Source: Candidatus Zixiibacteriota bacterium
GTDB taxonomy: Bacteria; Zixibacteria; MSB-5A5; GN15; FEB-12
NCBI GenBank assembly: GCA_019038695.1
Contig: JAHOYZ010000015.1
Span: forward strand, 41,859 to 105,858
Length of the DNA stretch: 64,000 bases
Reading direction: 5' to 3'
The position numbers were made by a program, and so were the translations under genes. This document shows, one piece after another, positions 37,505 through 45,239 of this stretch. A model generated the notes under the pieces. The model made no database searches, was not told the origin of the DNA, and saw only the letters and a list, made by a program, of their open reading frames with translations. Within the stretch, counting starts at the first letter, position 1. Each line of letters starts with the position of its first letter.

Positions 37505-37692
37505 CACCGAACTCCTGTATTTACATCAACTATATCTTCCAAAACCACAACAGGCTAAGCCTGCTTGTTCCCGATCACGATTCAATCGTAACCCGGACGC
37601 TTCGTCATCCGCCGATTCATTGATCAGCCGGTCTATTCGTCACTAGCCGCTATCCGATCAAACCGGTGCGGCCTTATCATTCACAAATCGAG

Positions 37693-38241
37693 CTAAACTA
37701 CCTTAACTTTGGCCAACTGCTCCTCAATCATTTCCAGTCCATAACGAACCGAACCGTCAATGATCTCGTTGTGCAGAATCACAATCATACCACCCATAAT
37801 TGCCGGATCAATCTTTTCCTCAATCTGGATGGTCAAGTTTGTCTTGGCCGCCAAACGGGCGATAAGGTTCCGTCGCGGTTCCTCATCGAGCGCCTTAGCC
37901 GTAATCACTGTCGCTCGCGCAATCCCCTTCTCGGCTTCGACCAGACGGATGAAATCATCGATGATCTCCGCCAGATGGGCCACCCGGTGTTTATCCACGA
38001 GGACTACGAGAAACTCGACAAACAGTTGTTCCAGCCGTTCTCCAAAAACAGTTCGAATCAGAGCCTGTTTGTTTTCATCCAGCACCTGAGGCGCGTTGAG
38101 GAAGTTCAGCAGAGTGTCGTCCTCAGCGATGAACTTTCTCAAGTCTTCAAGCTGCTCATGAGCGGCGTCAATGAGGCCCTTACTCTGGGCGGCCATAAAC
38201 AACGCCTGGGCGTACTTGCGAGCAACTTCCTGCGCTAACAT
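37693..38241 (-). CDS. atpH: ATP synthase delta subunit
   Basis: Delta links the peripheral stalk to the top of F1. The 182 residues start VARKYAQALFMAAQ and end with the family-typical IDPAIMGGMIVILHNEIIDGSVRYGLE region. It starts 9 bases after atpF. Confidence 0.95.
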   Translation of the reverse strand: MLAQEVARKYAQALFMAAQSKGLIDAAHEQLEDLRKFIAEDDTLLNFLNAPQVLDENKQALIRTVFGERLEQLFVEFLVVLVDKHRVAHLAEIIDDFIRLVEAEKGIARATVITAKALDEEPRRNLIARLAAKTNLTIQIEEKIDPAIMGGMIVILHNEIIDGSVRYGLEMIEEQLAKVKVV

Positions 38242-38250
38242 AGGCGGCCC

Positions 38251-38733
38251 TTAGGCTTTCTCAACGTTTTCAATGAAGCGTCCGATCAACTCGCGGTTCT
38301 TCTCGTCATCGAGCTTTTCCGCAAGTATCTTCTCAGCAGCTGTCATCGTGATTGCGACCATTTCGTTCTTCAACTGAACCTTGGCTTTGGCAATATCCCG
38401 CTTGAGATCCGCCTTGCTTTTGGCGTCAATCTCGCGGGCTTTTTCACGGGCGTCGCTCTCTATCTTCGCAGCGATCTTCTTGCCCTCGTCAACAGCCTCG
38501 ACCAGCTTGGTCCGACGCTCGCTGTCAATATCCTTCAGCTTGGACTCGTATTCGCCAAGCAGCATATCTGCTTTTGCTTTCTCGTCCTCAATGCTCTGGA
38601 ACTCATCAGCGATCTTCTGGCGGCGTTCCTCAAGAATACTCAGCAGGGGTCCCCAAGCAAATTTCTTGAGGATAACTACCGTAATGAGAAACCCTAACGC
38701 GTGCGTCAGTAATTGTTGCCATGATACATCCAT
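38251..38733 (-). CDS. atpF: ATP synthase b subunit
   Basis: The peripheral-stalk subunit, 160 residues. One N-terminal transmembrane helix (HALGFLITVVILKKFAWGP) is followed by a long charged coiled coil of about 120 residues rich in Lys, Glu and Asp. Only one b-type gene is present, so the stalk is probably a homodimer. Confidence 0.95.
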   Translation of the reverse strand: MDVSWQQLLTHALGFLITVVILKKFAWGPLLSILEERRQKIADEFQSIEDEKAKADMLLGEYESKLKDIDSERRTKLVEAVDEGKKIAAKIESDAREKAREIDAKSKADLKRDIAKAKVQLKNEMVAITMTAAEKILAEKLDDEKNRELIGRFIENVEKA

Positions 38734-38799
38734 TAGTACTCCCTGAATTCTCTAGTACGTTCTCGATTTCGAGACAGGTACCTCAGACGCTTCAGGTTA

Positions 38800-39042
<243 letters not shown>

Positions 39043-39095
39043 CTAAGAACTTCCTAAACCTATCTTACTTCTTCTCTTATCCTATTTCCGGAGCC

Positions 39096-39944
39096 TCAAT
39101 GAGCATGTTCCTCATGAGGCAGCATCATCAATATATAAATGGTCGACAACAGTGTAAACACCAGCGCCTGAATGGTCGAAAGCAACAATCCGAGAAAATA
39201 GAACGGTAGCTGCAACGGAACACCCACAGGCGAGAAGGCTACAATAGCCATACCCAAACCAACAAACACGGCGATCAATGTATCCTCACCGGTGATGTTA
39301 CCAAACAAACGTAAAGCCAGACTAAACGGTTTGGCTAGTTCACCAATGATATGCAATGGCAGCATCAACGGGACCATACACCAACTGATCACATCCGCCG
39401 GACTCCCACACAGGTGATGAATATAGCCGCCCAACCCCAGCCGACTGATTCCCGTCCACTGAGCATAAAGGAATACCAATATGGCCAGCGAGGCGGTAAT
39501 ATTAAGGCTTGTTGACGGGGAATGACCAAAAGGTACCATGCCGATCCAGTTGTTAATCAAGATGTAAAAGAACAGAGTCCCGAGGAACGGCACGTACTTT
39601 TTGGTATCTTTGCCAAGAATTGAGTGGATGAAATTGTACATCCCCTCAACCATCATTTCTATTGCATTTTGGAATGGACCGGGGATCATCTGGCGTTTCT
39701 TGTAAACTGACATGGCCACAGTTATCATAAGAAGCATAGAGAAACCGGCGAAAATCACGTTTACCCATTCGTATGCCCAACCCTCTCCGTGGGTCAGAAA
39801 ATATACGAGATTCGGCAAATGCGGTGGTCCCTCGTGACCACCCGAGTGCTCGCCCGCTTCACCTCCTGAAGCAGTTGCGATCAACCACGGACCGAATTGG
39901 GCCACCGACACGGCCAGAGCATTTACATAATAGAGAAGCATCAA
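39096..39944 (-). CDS. atpB: ATP synthase a subunit
   Basis: The stator channel subunit, 282 residues with about five or six transmembrane helices. The essential Arg is in SLALRLFGNITGEDT. The N-terminus has a His/Gly-rich periplasmic loop (GGEAGEHSGGHEGPPH) that is unusually rich in His. Its start overlaps the AtpI-like gene by four bases. Confidence 0.95.
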   Translation of the reverse strand: MMLLYYVNALAVSVAQFGPWLIATASGGEAGEHSGGHEGPPHLPNLVYFLTHGEGWAYEWVNVIFAGFSMLLMITVAMSVYKKRQMIPGPFQNAIEMMVEGMYNFIHSILGKDTKKYVPFLGTLFFYILINNWIGMVPFGHSPSTSLNITASLAILVFLYAQWTGISRLGLGGYIHHLCGSPADVISWCMVPLMLPLHIIGELAKPFSLALRLFGNITGEDTLIAVFVGLGMAIVAFSPVGVPLQLPFYFLGLLLSTIQALVFTLLSTIYILMMLPHEEHAH

Positions 39945-40357
39945 ACGGCCCCTTGTATATTTTCATCATTCCGGGCCTTGGCATCCAAACCGAAAAGAGC
40001 CCGACCGACAACCTTAAGAACCACCACTGCAAGTATAACCGAAAAACCAATGATCAGATGGATCGGATCGAAAACCGGCACTTTCAGAAGGAAGTATCCG
40101 GATACGTAAAGCAGGGGAAATTTCAGAAAGGCAAGACCGGCCACTCTCATTTTGTCTACTTCGTCCGGTCTGAGAGCCGCTCGCACAAGAGCCGCCAAAA
40201 ACATCAAGTTGACCATCGACCAGACACCGGCTGAGAAAATTGCCAATGCAGGATAGATTCCCAGGTAATACAGGCAGAAGACCAGACCTATTAATAATAG
40301 GATACCAGTCGTACGAAGAGTACGGTCTATAAAATCAAGTCCGAGATTCTGTGTCAT
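39941..40357 (-). CDS. atpI: AtpI-like ATP synthase accessory membrane protein
   Basis: About 138 residues with four predicted transmembrane segments (TTGILLLIGLVFCLYYLG, LAIFSAGVWSMVNLMFLA, FPLLYVSGYFLL, IHLIIGFSVILAVVVL), the layout of AtpI, which assists c-ring assembly. ATG 40357 is preferred because GGAGG is 12 bases upstream; for the earlier ATG 40369 the GGAGG would be only one base away. It overlaps atpZ by 23 bases. Confidence 0.75.
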   Translation of the reverse strand: MTQNLGLDFIDRTLRTTGILLLIGLVFCLYYLGIYPALAIFSAGVWSMVNLMFLAALVRAALRPDEVDKMRVAGLAFLKFPLLYVSGYFLLKVPVFDPIHLIIGFSVILAVVVLKVVGRALFGLDAKARNDENIQGAV

Positions 40358-40610
40358 CGTCGTCTTCATCCTCCGACGAGGAAGCTTTCTTCACCAACTC
40401 AAAAATCTCAATACCTGCCGCGGCGATCCCAAGCAGGACACCCAGGGCGGCCAGATATGGGCTCGTATCAAACTTACCGTCAAACCACCAGCCAATTCCG
40501 TAACCGATCAACGGACCGGCCAACAACAATCCGGGCACTGCCGCATACAGGCCAATTTGCCGAATGTCCCGGCGCGAACTGTCTTTCGGGTCGGGTTTCA
40601 ACACGCTCAT
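40335..40610 (-). CDS. atpZ: AtpZ-like (ATPase_gene1) accessory protein, first gene of the ATP synthase operon
   Basis: From ATG 40610, with AGG and a 5-base spacer upstream, the protein has 91 residues. Two transmembrane helices (YAAVPGLLLAGPLIGYGIGWWFDG and PYLAALGVLLGIAAAG, by position) are followed by an acidic tail. This matches the AtpZ/ATPase_gene1 family found at the head of atp operons, which forms a complex with AtpI and may assist ion supply or assembly. Confidence 0.8.
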   Translation of the reverse strand: MSVLKPDPKDSSRRDIRQIGLYAAVPGLLLAGPLIGYGIGWWFDGKFDTSPYLAALGVLLGIAAAGIEIFELVKKASSSEDEDDDDTESRT

Positions 40611-40820
40611 AACAGCCTGCTCCAAAACATTGTGTTGGAATATATTGGCGGCCCCATCCAAGTCAAGAGATTTTTTTCACAAGCTCCCCCCGAATTGCCC
40701 CTATAATAAACTGCCAAAATCCGGGTCCTTGCCCGCTCAGCAGCCGGTGATCCGGCTCGGAGATCAGAGTCTATCGAAAGCGATCAGCGAGGATTCGTTT
40801 GATCGTCTCCGGCTTCCTAT

Positions 40821-43133
40821 CTAAGACCCGCATACCGGGGCAGGGCCACCGGTAAATAGATATGCGACCAAGTAGGTCAGGTCCGAAATGTTGATAATTC
40901 CACCCGGACCAATTACCCCGTCCACATTGGCCTTTTCCATGACCGGTGGTGGCGGACCACCAGTAAACAAATAGGCCACAAGATAGGTCAGATCAGCTAT
41001 ATTAGGCTCCTCGCCATTAGCGTCGATATCACCGCATGCCTGGGTGATGACAACAGAGAGATGCTGAATGTCCACTGTGCCAGGGCAGTTCCCATCCACA
41101 GCTTGTACGGTGAAATTAAACGTCCCTGAAATAGTTGATACGCCGGACAGGATTCCCGATATCAGATCGACTTCCATCCCGTTGGGAAGACTTCCGGCGT
41201 TGACGCTCCAAGTGTAGGGGGGGGTACCACCGGCCGCCTCCAGCGTCGTGGAGTATGGCTGGCCAATGGTGCCGTCGGGAACCATAAGGGTAAGTATCTC
41301 CACCTGTGGATCGGGGACAGCATTGGCTTGGACTCGGATCAAGTAGTTGTAATCAGCGCCAAGCAATTCGCTATTAGTTTTCCAGACCCCTCCGGAAAAC
41401 CCGCCGCTGCGATTCACACCCGACGGCACGGCGTTGTCCATATAGACCCACAATGTGTCCTCAGAACCGGGATTAAGGTGATTGATCCCGATATGAAACT
41501 CGGCTGCTTCGTAAAACATCAGATTTCGATCAGACACATCAACGGTGATGGTGCCTACAGAGGGAAGCGTGCCTGAAGGCAGATCGATGGAGTCAATGAC
41601 GGTCGTCGGATAGACTCCGTCACTGTTCCAGACATAGATACGAGCCGCAGGAGAACCGGGGAAGTAGCCATCAATTGCAATCGTTGTCAGGGTACACGTT
41701 TTAGCGGCTGTAAATCTCACATTATAATAATCATCAGCATGGACCATATAGGAGGCCGAGCCATTATCGTATTGCGCCAGGAAACTGGTGCTCTTCTTCT
41801 GAATAGCCAGCGTAGGGTCGCCATTGAGGGTCATGCCATAGAACCAGGTGATCTCCCATTCCTCAAAGCCACCGGCAGAGCGATCAACAAACCATTCGAG
41901 ATATGCCTGGCCTATTTCTTTCCCATCACCGAAGGGACGATAGAAATCCTCGAAAGCCAGCATCGACCCGGATTTGGCGCTGCCAATCGCCGCCAGACCG
42001 TACTGCTGACCAAAGATGTACCAACCGGACATGTAGTCTTTTTCGACGTATAGGGCATTGGAACAGGCGAAAAGATTATAGAAATGCGACACGGGTTGCA
42101 GCTCCCTGATTTCGGAGTTATACGTATACGAATATTCGCTACTCGGATTCGTAAATTGGTGCCCCTCATGCCACGAGTGAACACATACCTGAATGAAACT
42201 GTAGGTGTTGGCCAACCGGCCCTCGTAGTCCGGGGCAAACGTTGTCCATTCATCTTTCACAAATTCGCGATCTGAATACGCCTCTCCTACGTTGGTGTTC
42301 CACCAGTTCGCCCCCGATACCCAATCGTCTTCAATGTAAACCAGAGCCTTATTATTGAGCGGCAATAGTCCGCTGCGATACTGGTGATTACGGTCAAAAT
42401 AGTCAATCAGAAGATCAGCTTCGCTGTCTCCACCCATTGTAAGCGGCGAGGCCGTCAAACGTCCCATATATATTTCCGGTTCGACATTGCCGGTGTGTTC
42501 GTCGTACATCCCATCCACATCCAGATCTGCGAAGCTGCCGTCAAGATCCATATAGAACAGATCGATTGGGAATTCAGCGTGCGCTGGCGGATCGCCAAAA
42601 TCAGTTTCGTACCATGCCACCGGCAAGTCCCCGATGAAAACACAGCCAGCCATGCCATCAAGATACTCACTGTAGAGAAAACTGCGCAAATCAGCCGGAG
42701 TGCCGCCACTGATTGCGTGCACTTTCACATCGTAGCCTTCGCCGGTAAGATCAAGCACATACAACGCAATTGATTCCTCAACCTGACTGTACAAAACTGA
42801 GTCGATGAGAATGCCGAATCCAACCAGGTCGCGACCGGTTGTCTTGGGAGAGGCTGTCATTACCAACGCCGACCGCCAGGGTCCCCGTTCGCCGGTTTGC
42901 ACTGACCACTCCTGAAAAGTGATAGGGTGTCCACCGGATGGGTCTACCCACCGTGTTCGAGCTACACCACTGGAGTACATTTTGGAAATGGAATCATCAA
43001 CGGGGACGAGAAAATCATTGCCGATCGCCTGTCCACCGATCGCTGTGATCACAAGCATCACCATTAAGACGATTCGGATTGATCGTGAAAAAAACGGACG
43101 TGCCGTCGGTCGAGGAGATATTTTGGTCTGCAT
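40821..43133 (-). CDS. Secreted gingipain-like (C25-type) caspase-fold protein with Ig module and paired dockerin tail
   Basis: The 770-residue protein has a signal peptide (hydrophobic 20-37). Residues about 105-440 look like a C25 peptidase core. YVLDLTGEGYDV is followed by the substrate-side FIGDLP (166-171), then PEIYMGRLTAS. The candidate His is in VCVHSWHEGH (H319 or H322) and the candidate Cys in LFACSNA (C357); this spacing and order match gingipain. A beta module follows (450-620), then a putative Ig domain (TIGQPYSTTLEAAGG). The last 70 residues hold two dockerin-like F-hands, each ending DLTYLVAYLFTGGP, of which the first is DIDANGEEPNIA. The tail should attach the protein to a cohesin-like partner. 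A clear promoter lies upstream. Confidence 0.8.
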   Translation of the reverse strand: MQTKISPRPTARPFFSRSIRIVLMVMLVITAIGGQAIGNDFLVPVDDSISKMYSSGVARTRWVDPSGGHPITFQEWSVQTGERGPWRSALVMTASPKTTGRDLVGFGILIDSVLYSQVEESIALYVLDLTGEGYDVKVHAISGGTPADLRSFLYSEYLDGMAGCVFIGDLPVAWYETDFGDPPAHAEFPIDLFYMDLDGSFADLDVDGMYDEHTGNVEPEIYMGRLTASPLTMGGDSEADLLIDYFDRNHQYRSGLLPLNNKALVYIEDDWVSGANWWNTNVGEAYSDREFVKDEWTTFAPDYEGRLANTYSFIQVCVHSWHEGHQFTNPSSEYSYTYNSEIRELQPVSHFYNLFACSNALYVEKDYMSGWYIFGQQYGLAAIGSAKSGSMLAFEDFYRPFGDGKEIGQAYLEWFVDRSAGGFEEWEITWFYGMTLNGDPTLAIQKKSTSFLAQYDNGSASYMVHADDYYNVRFTAAKTCTLTTIAIDGYFPGSPAARIYVWNSDGVYPTTVIDSIDLPSGTLPSVGTITVDVSDRNLMFYEAAEFHIGINHLNPGSEDTLWVYMDNAVPSGVNRSGGFSGGVWKTNSELLGADYNYLIRVQANAVPDPQVEILTLMVPDGTIGQPYSTTLEAAGGTPPYTWSVNAGSLPNGMEVDLISGILSGVSTISGTFNFTVQAVDGNCPGTVDIQHLSVVITQACGDIDANGEEPNIADLTYLVAYLFTGGPPPPVMEKANVDGVIGPGGIINISDLTYLVAYLFTGGPAPVCGS

Positions 43134-43176
43134 CGCTGTCCTTGAGCAAGTGGGTATATCTTGATCTGTTATGTAC

Positions 43177-43204
43177 AGTATATCAATTTTACCGTTTTTG
43201 TCAA
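43177..43204 (-). promoter_or_regulatory. Strong sigma-70 promoter for the C25-like protein
   Basis: On the minus strand TTGACA (43199-43204), 16 bases, TATACT (43177-43182). One of the best promoter matches in the window, about 45 bases before the start codon. Confidence 0.7.
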
Positions 43205-43245
43205 CAACACCTACTGAGCCAGAAGCGGGTACTTAAGAACAGTAT

Positions 43246-43274
43246 TTGACGAACAGGATTATATTGGCTATTGT
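43246..43274 (+). promoter_or_regulatory. Candidate promoter giving a near-leaderless transcript
   Basis: TTGACG (43246-43251), 17 bases, TATTGT (43269-43274). The ATG of the following lipoprotein gene is only ten bases beyond, and no ribosome-binding sequence precedes it. It is divergent from the promoter at 43177. Confidence 0.4.
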
Positions 43275-43283
43275 TGTAGCACT

Positions 43284-43832
43284 ATGAACAAACGAACACA
43301 GAAAAATCTAATGCTCGTTATTGGCCTTCTGAATCTGCTTCTCCTGGTCAGTAGTTGTACGAGTCGATACCGAATGGACTTGTATCTGACTACCGACGGC
43401 GAGAAAACCAAAGTCAAGGTGGAGCAGACGCGCTATGTCCCGGGCGTAGTACTTGCGGACCCGCTGGTGGATAAACCGGTTCAGTCCGGCAACGGCAGTG
43501 TGATCATTCTGAATCTCGGTTTCCGCGGCTCGGAACTGACTGGCTTTACTAAGTTCGGATTCGGGCTTGACGAATACGTGAAGCACCGTCTCTATGTACA
43601 GCTACCCGACCTGCCCGATACGGCAACAGTAAAACTCCAGGGACACTCATTTCTGAAATTGCAGAAACACTATGAGCTGTCACCCGAGTCGAAAGTTTTC
43701 CAACCGGTTGTTGGTACCTGCCTGATCGATTCGGTAACTACGTCCGCGTTGTTCGGCACGCTGGGCGGGGTATTTGAGAATCCCGACGGCGTATCGGTGA
43801 CTATTATAGGCCAGTTTCGCGTCAAGCTGTAG
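43284..43832 (+). CDS. Lipoprotein of unknown function
   Basis: The 182-residue protein has a lipoprotein signal (NKRTQK, hydrophobic run, lipobox LVSSC with Cys25). The remainder looks beta-rich, with RYRMDLYLTTDGEKTKVKVEQ, GNGSVIILNLGF, and a C-terminal SVTIIGQFRVKL. I recognise no family. No catalytic pattern is visible. It has no cotranscribed neighbour: a divergent promoter lies upstream and hairpins and the RAYT element downstream. Confidence 0.75.
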   Translation: MNKRTQKNLMLVIGLLNLLLLVSSCTSRYRMDLYLTTDGEKTKVKVEQTRYVPGVVLADPLVDKPVQSGNGSVIILNLGFRGSELTGFTKFGFGLDEYVKHRLYVQLPDLPDTATVKLQGHSFLKLQKHYELSPESKVFQPVVGTCLIDSVTTSALFGTLGGVFENPDGVSVTIIGQFRVKL

Positions 43833-43844
43833 ACAGGCATGCTT

Positions 43845-43888
43845 TGTCACCCTCGCGCACGCGGGGGGATGGATTTACAGGGGTGACA
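43845..43888. repeat. REP-like imperfect hairpin beside the RAYT gene
   Basis: TGTCACCC (43845-43852) and GGGTGACA (43881-43888) form a perfect 8-bp outer stem. Between them lies a GC-rich CCTCGCGCACGCGGGGGG segment that can pair internally. It starts 12 bases after a stop codon and could act as terminator. Its form is that of dispersed extragenic palindromes, and it lies next to a REP-associated transposase. Confidence 0.45.
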
Positions 43889-43900
43889 GATTCTTCTTGA

Positions 43901-43929
43901 GTAGGTCGAAACTGTCTTCAGTTTCGACA
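43901..43929 (+). repeat. Left REP hairpin of the RAYT unit
   Basis: Stem GTCGAAACTG and CAGTTTCGAC with loop TCTT, preceded by GTAG. The reverse complement is found at 44453-44481 with no mismatch over 29 bases. Confidence 0.9.
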
Positions 43930-43941
43930 ATTAACTACGAA

Positions 43942-44445
43942 ATGACAAACATCCGACGACACTTCAAACCAAATGACCTCTGTTTTTTCACGCACGTTAC
44001 GTACAACCGAAAACCAGTTCTCATTGACCACTTTGATCTTCTGTGGGCAAGCATCGAACACTATTCCGCAGAGGAGGATTTCGATTTGATCGCCTGGGTC
44101 GTGTTGCCCGATCACATGCACATGCTGGTGGAAACAAGTTCCAGGAATGCTTCCGATGTAATGAAACGTATGAAGCAGTCTTTCGGCGCCAAGGTGCGGT
44201 CTCGATTGAAACTCAAATCCGGACGCATGTGGCAGTATCGTTTCTGGGATCATATCATCCGGGATCAAGATGATCTCAATCAGCACATTGATTACATTCA
44301 TTACAATCCCGTGAAACATGGCTTGGCGCATTGCCCAGCGGATTGGTCGTATTCGTCGTTCCCGCAGTTCCAGAAGAAAGGGATATATCAACCAGATTGG
44401 GGAATCAAGCTCGTACCCGATACGGACGGGCAGTTCGGGGAGTAG
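43942..44445 (+). CDS. REP-associated tyrosine transposase (RAYT, Y1/HUH family)
   Basis: RAYTs are IS200/IS605-related single-strand nucleases that cut REP sequences. ATG 43942 gives 167 residues starting MTNIRRHFKP; an upstream in-frame TTG would run through the REP hairpin. The HUH metal motif is H58-M-H60 in LPDHMHMLV. The catalytic Tyr is in HIDYIHYNPVKHGL (Y118 or Y121), and the GRMWQYRFWDHIIR motif is typical. All key residues are intact. No ribosome site is obvious, suggesting low expression. The gene is framed by inverted REPs and there is no TnpB. Confidence 0.93.
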   Translation: MTNIRRHFKPNDLCFFTHVTYNRKPVLIDHFDLLWASIEHYSAEEDFDLIAWVVLPDHMHMLVETSSRNASDVMKRMKQSFGAKVRSRLKLKSGRMWQYRFWDHIIRDQDDLNQHIDYIHYNPVKHGLAHCPADWSYSSFPQFQKKGIYQPDWGIKLVPDTDGQFGE

Positions 44446-44452
44446 GCGCAGA

Positions 44453-44481
44453 TGTCGAAACTGAAGACAGTTTCGACCTAC
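44453..44481 (-). repeat. Right REP hairpin of the RAYT unit
   Basis: The exact inverted copy of the left REP, with the same 10-bp stem and loop AAGA, ending in CTAC. It begins 7 bases beyond the transposase stop codon. Confidence 0.9.
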
Positions 44482-44642
44482 AAGACTCGGCTTGGCTGCT
44501 CCCTTCAGAAAAAACTTGTACCTTCAACACCTTCGTGTCAGCTTGTGGCAATTGCAGTCAGCGTGACCGACAATTGAAGGGTATAATCTGCAATTGGTGA
44601 ACGGCAAAGAAGACTTTGGAACACAATAGAAAGGAAGCTTCC

Positions 44643-45239
44643 ATGAAGTACCTAGTAGCAACACTAGTCTTGACTATTCTCGTTATCGGTTGCGGCGGTG
44701 GTCAGCAAGTAACACGCCTTGATCCCGGCGAGACGACTGATCTCAGCGGCAAATGGAACGAGACCGACGCGCGACAGACAGCTCAGACGATGATCGCCGA
44801 CTGCCTCGGGAGGCCCTGGCTGGTCAACCATGTCGAGAAAGCAGGAGCCAAACCGATCGTAACAGTGGGAACGATCCGCAACAAGACCAACGAGCACATT
44901 GATAGCGAGATTTTCACCAAGGATTTCGAGCGCGAACTGATCAACAGCGGTAGCGTGCGGTTTGTCGGCAGTCGTGACCAGCGCTACGAGATTAGAGACG
45001 AACGTCAGGACCAGCAGGAGTTTGCCTCGGCTGAGACGCGCAAGAAAATGCGCGAGGAAACCGGCGCGGATTTTATTCTCCTGGGAGCCGTAAAGACCAT
45101 CACCGACCAGATCGAAGGCAGCCGAACGGTTTTCTACCAGGTTGACCTCGAACTGATTCACATCGAGTCCAACGAAAAAGTCTGGCTCGGAACCGAGAAA
45201 ATCAAGAAAGGTATCGCCAAGAGCGGCCACAAGTGGTAG
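44643..45239 (+). CDS. lpoB: LpoB-like penicillin-binding-protein activator lipoprotein
   Basis: ATG 44643 has AAAGGAAGC upstream. Lipobox VIGC (Cys17) anchors the 198-residue protein in the outer membrane. The body matches the LpoB/YcfM family: PIVTVGTIRNKTNEHID, FTKDFERELINSG, GADFILLGAVKTITDQIEG and VFYQVDLELIHIESNEKVW. In enteric bacteria LpoB reaches through the periplasm to activate PBP1b. The next gene, a COG3014 lipoprotein, overlaps it by seven bases, a pairing that recurs in other phyla. Confidence 0.85.
   Translation: MKYLVATLVLTILVIGCGGGQQVTRLDPGETTDLSGKWNETDARQTAQTMIADCLGRPWLVNHVEKAGAKPIVTVGTIRNKTNEHIDSEIFTKDFERELINSGSVRFVGSRDQRYEIRDERQDQQEFASAETRKKMREETGADFILLGAVKTITDQIEGSRTVFYQVDLELIHIESNEKVWLGTEKIKKGIAKSGHKW

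Larger units (their letters stand above)
43901..44481 (+). mobile_element. RAYT/REP unit (transposase gene framed by inverted REP hairpins)
   Basis: A single Y1-type transposase gene lies between two 29-base terminal sequences that are exact reverse complements of each other. Each is itself a 10-bp-stem hairpin. The whole unit of 581 bases is compact, with no passenger gene. Sequence identity of the ends suggests recent activity or strong constraint. Confidence 0.8.

Noticed and set aside
37508..37692. Small gene in the spacer between atpH and atpA
   Set aside because: No frame has a start with a ribosome site and the sequence shows no coding character. It was left as a spacer.
43942..44445. 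Complete IS200/IS605 insertion sequence
   Set aside because: There is no TnpB, and the ends are palindromic REPs in inverted orientation rather than the asymmetric ends of IS200. The RAYT assignment fits better.
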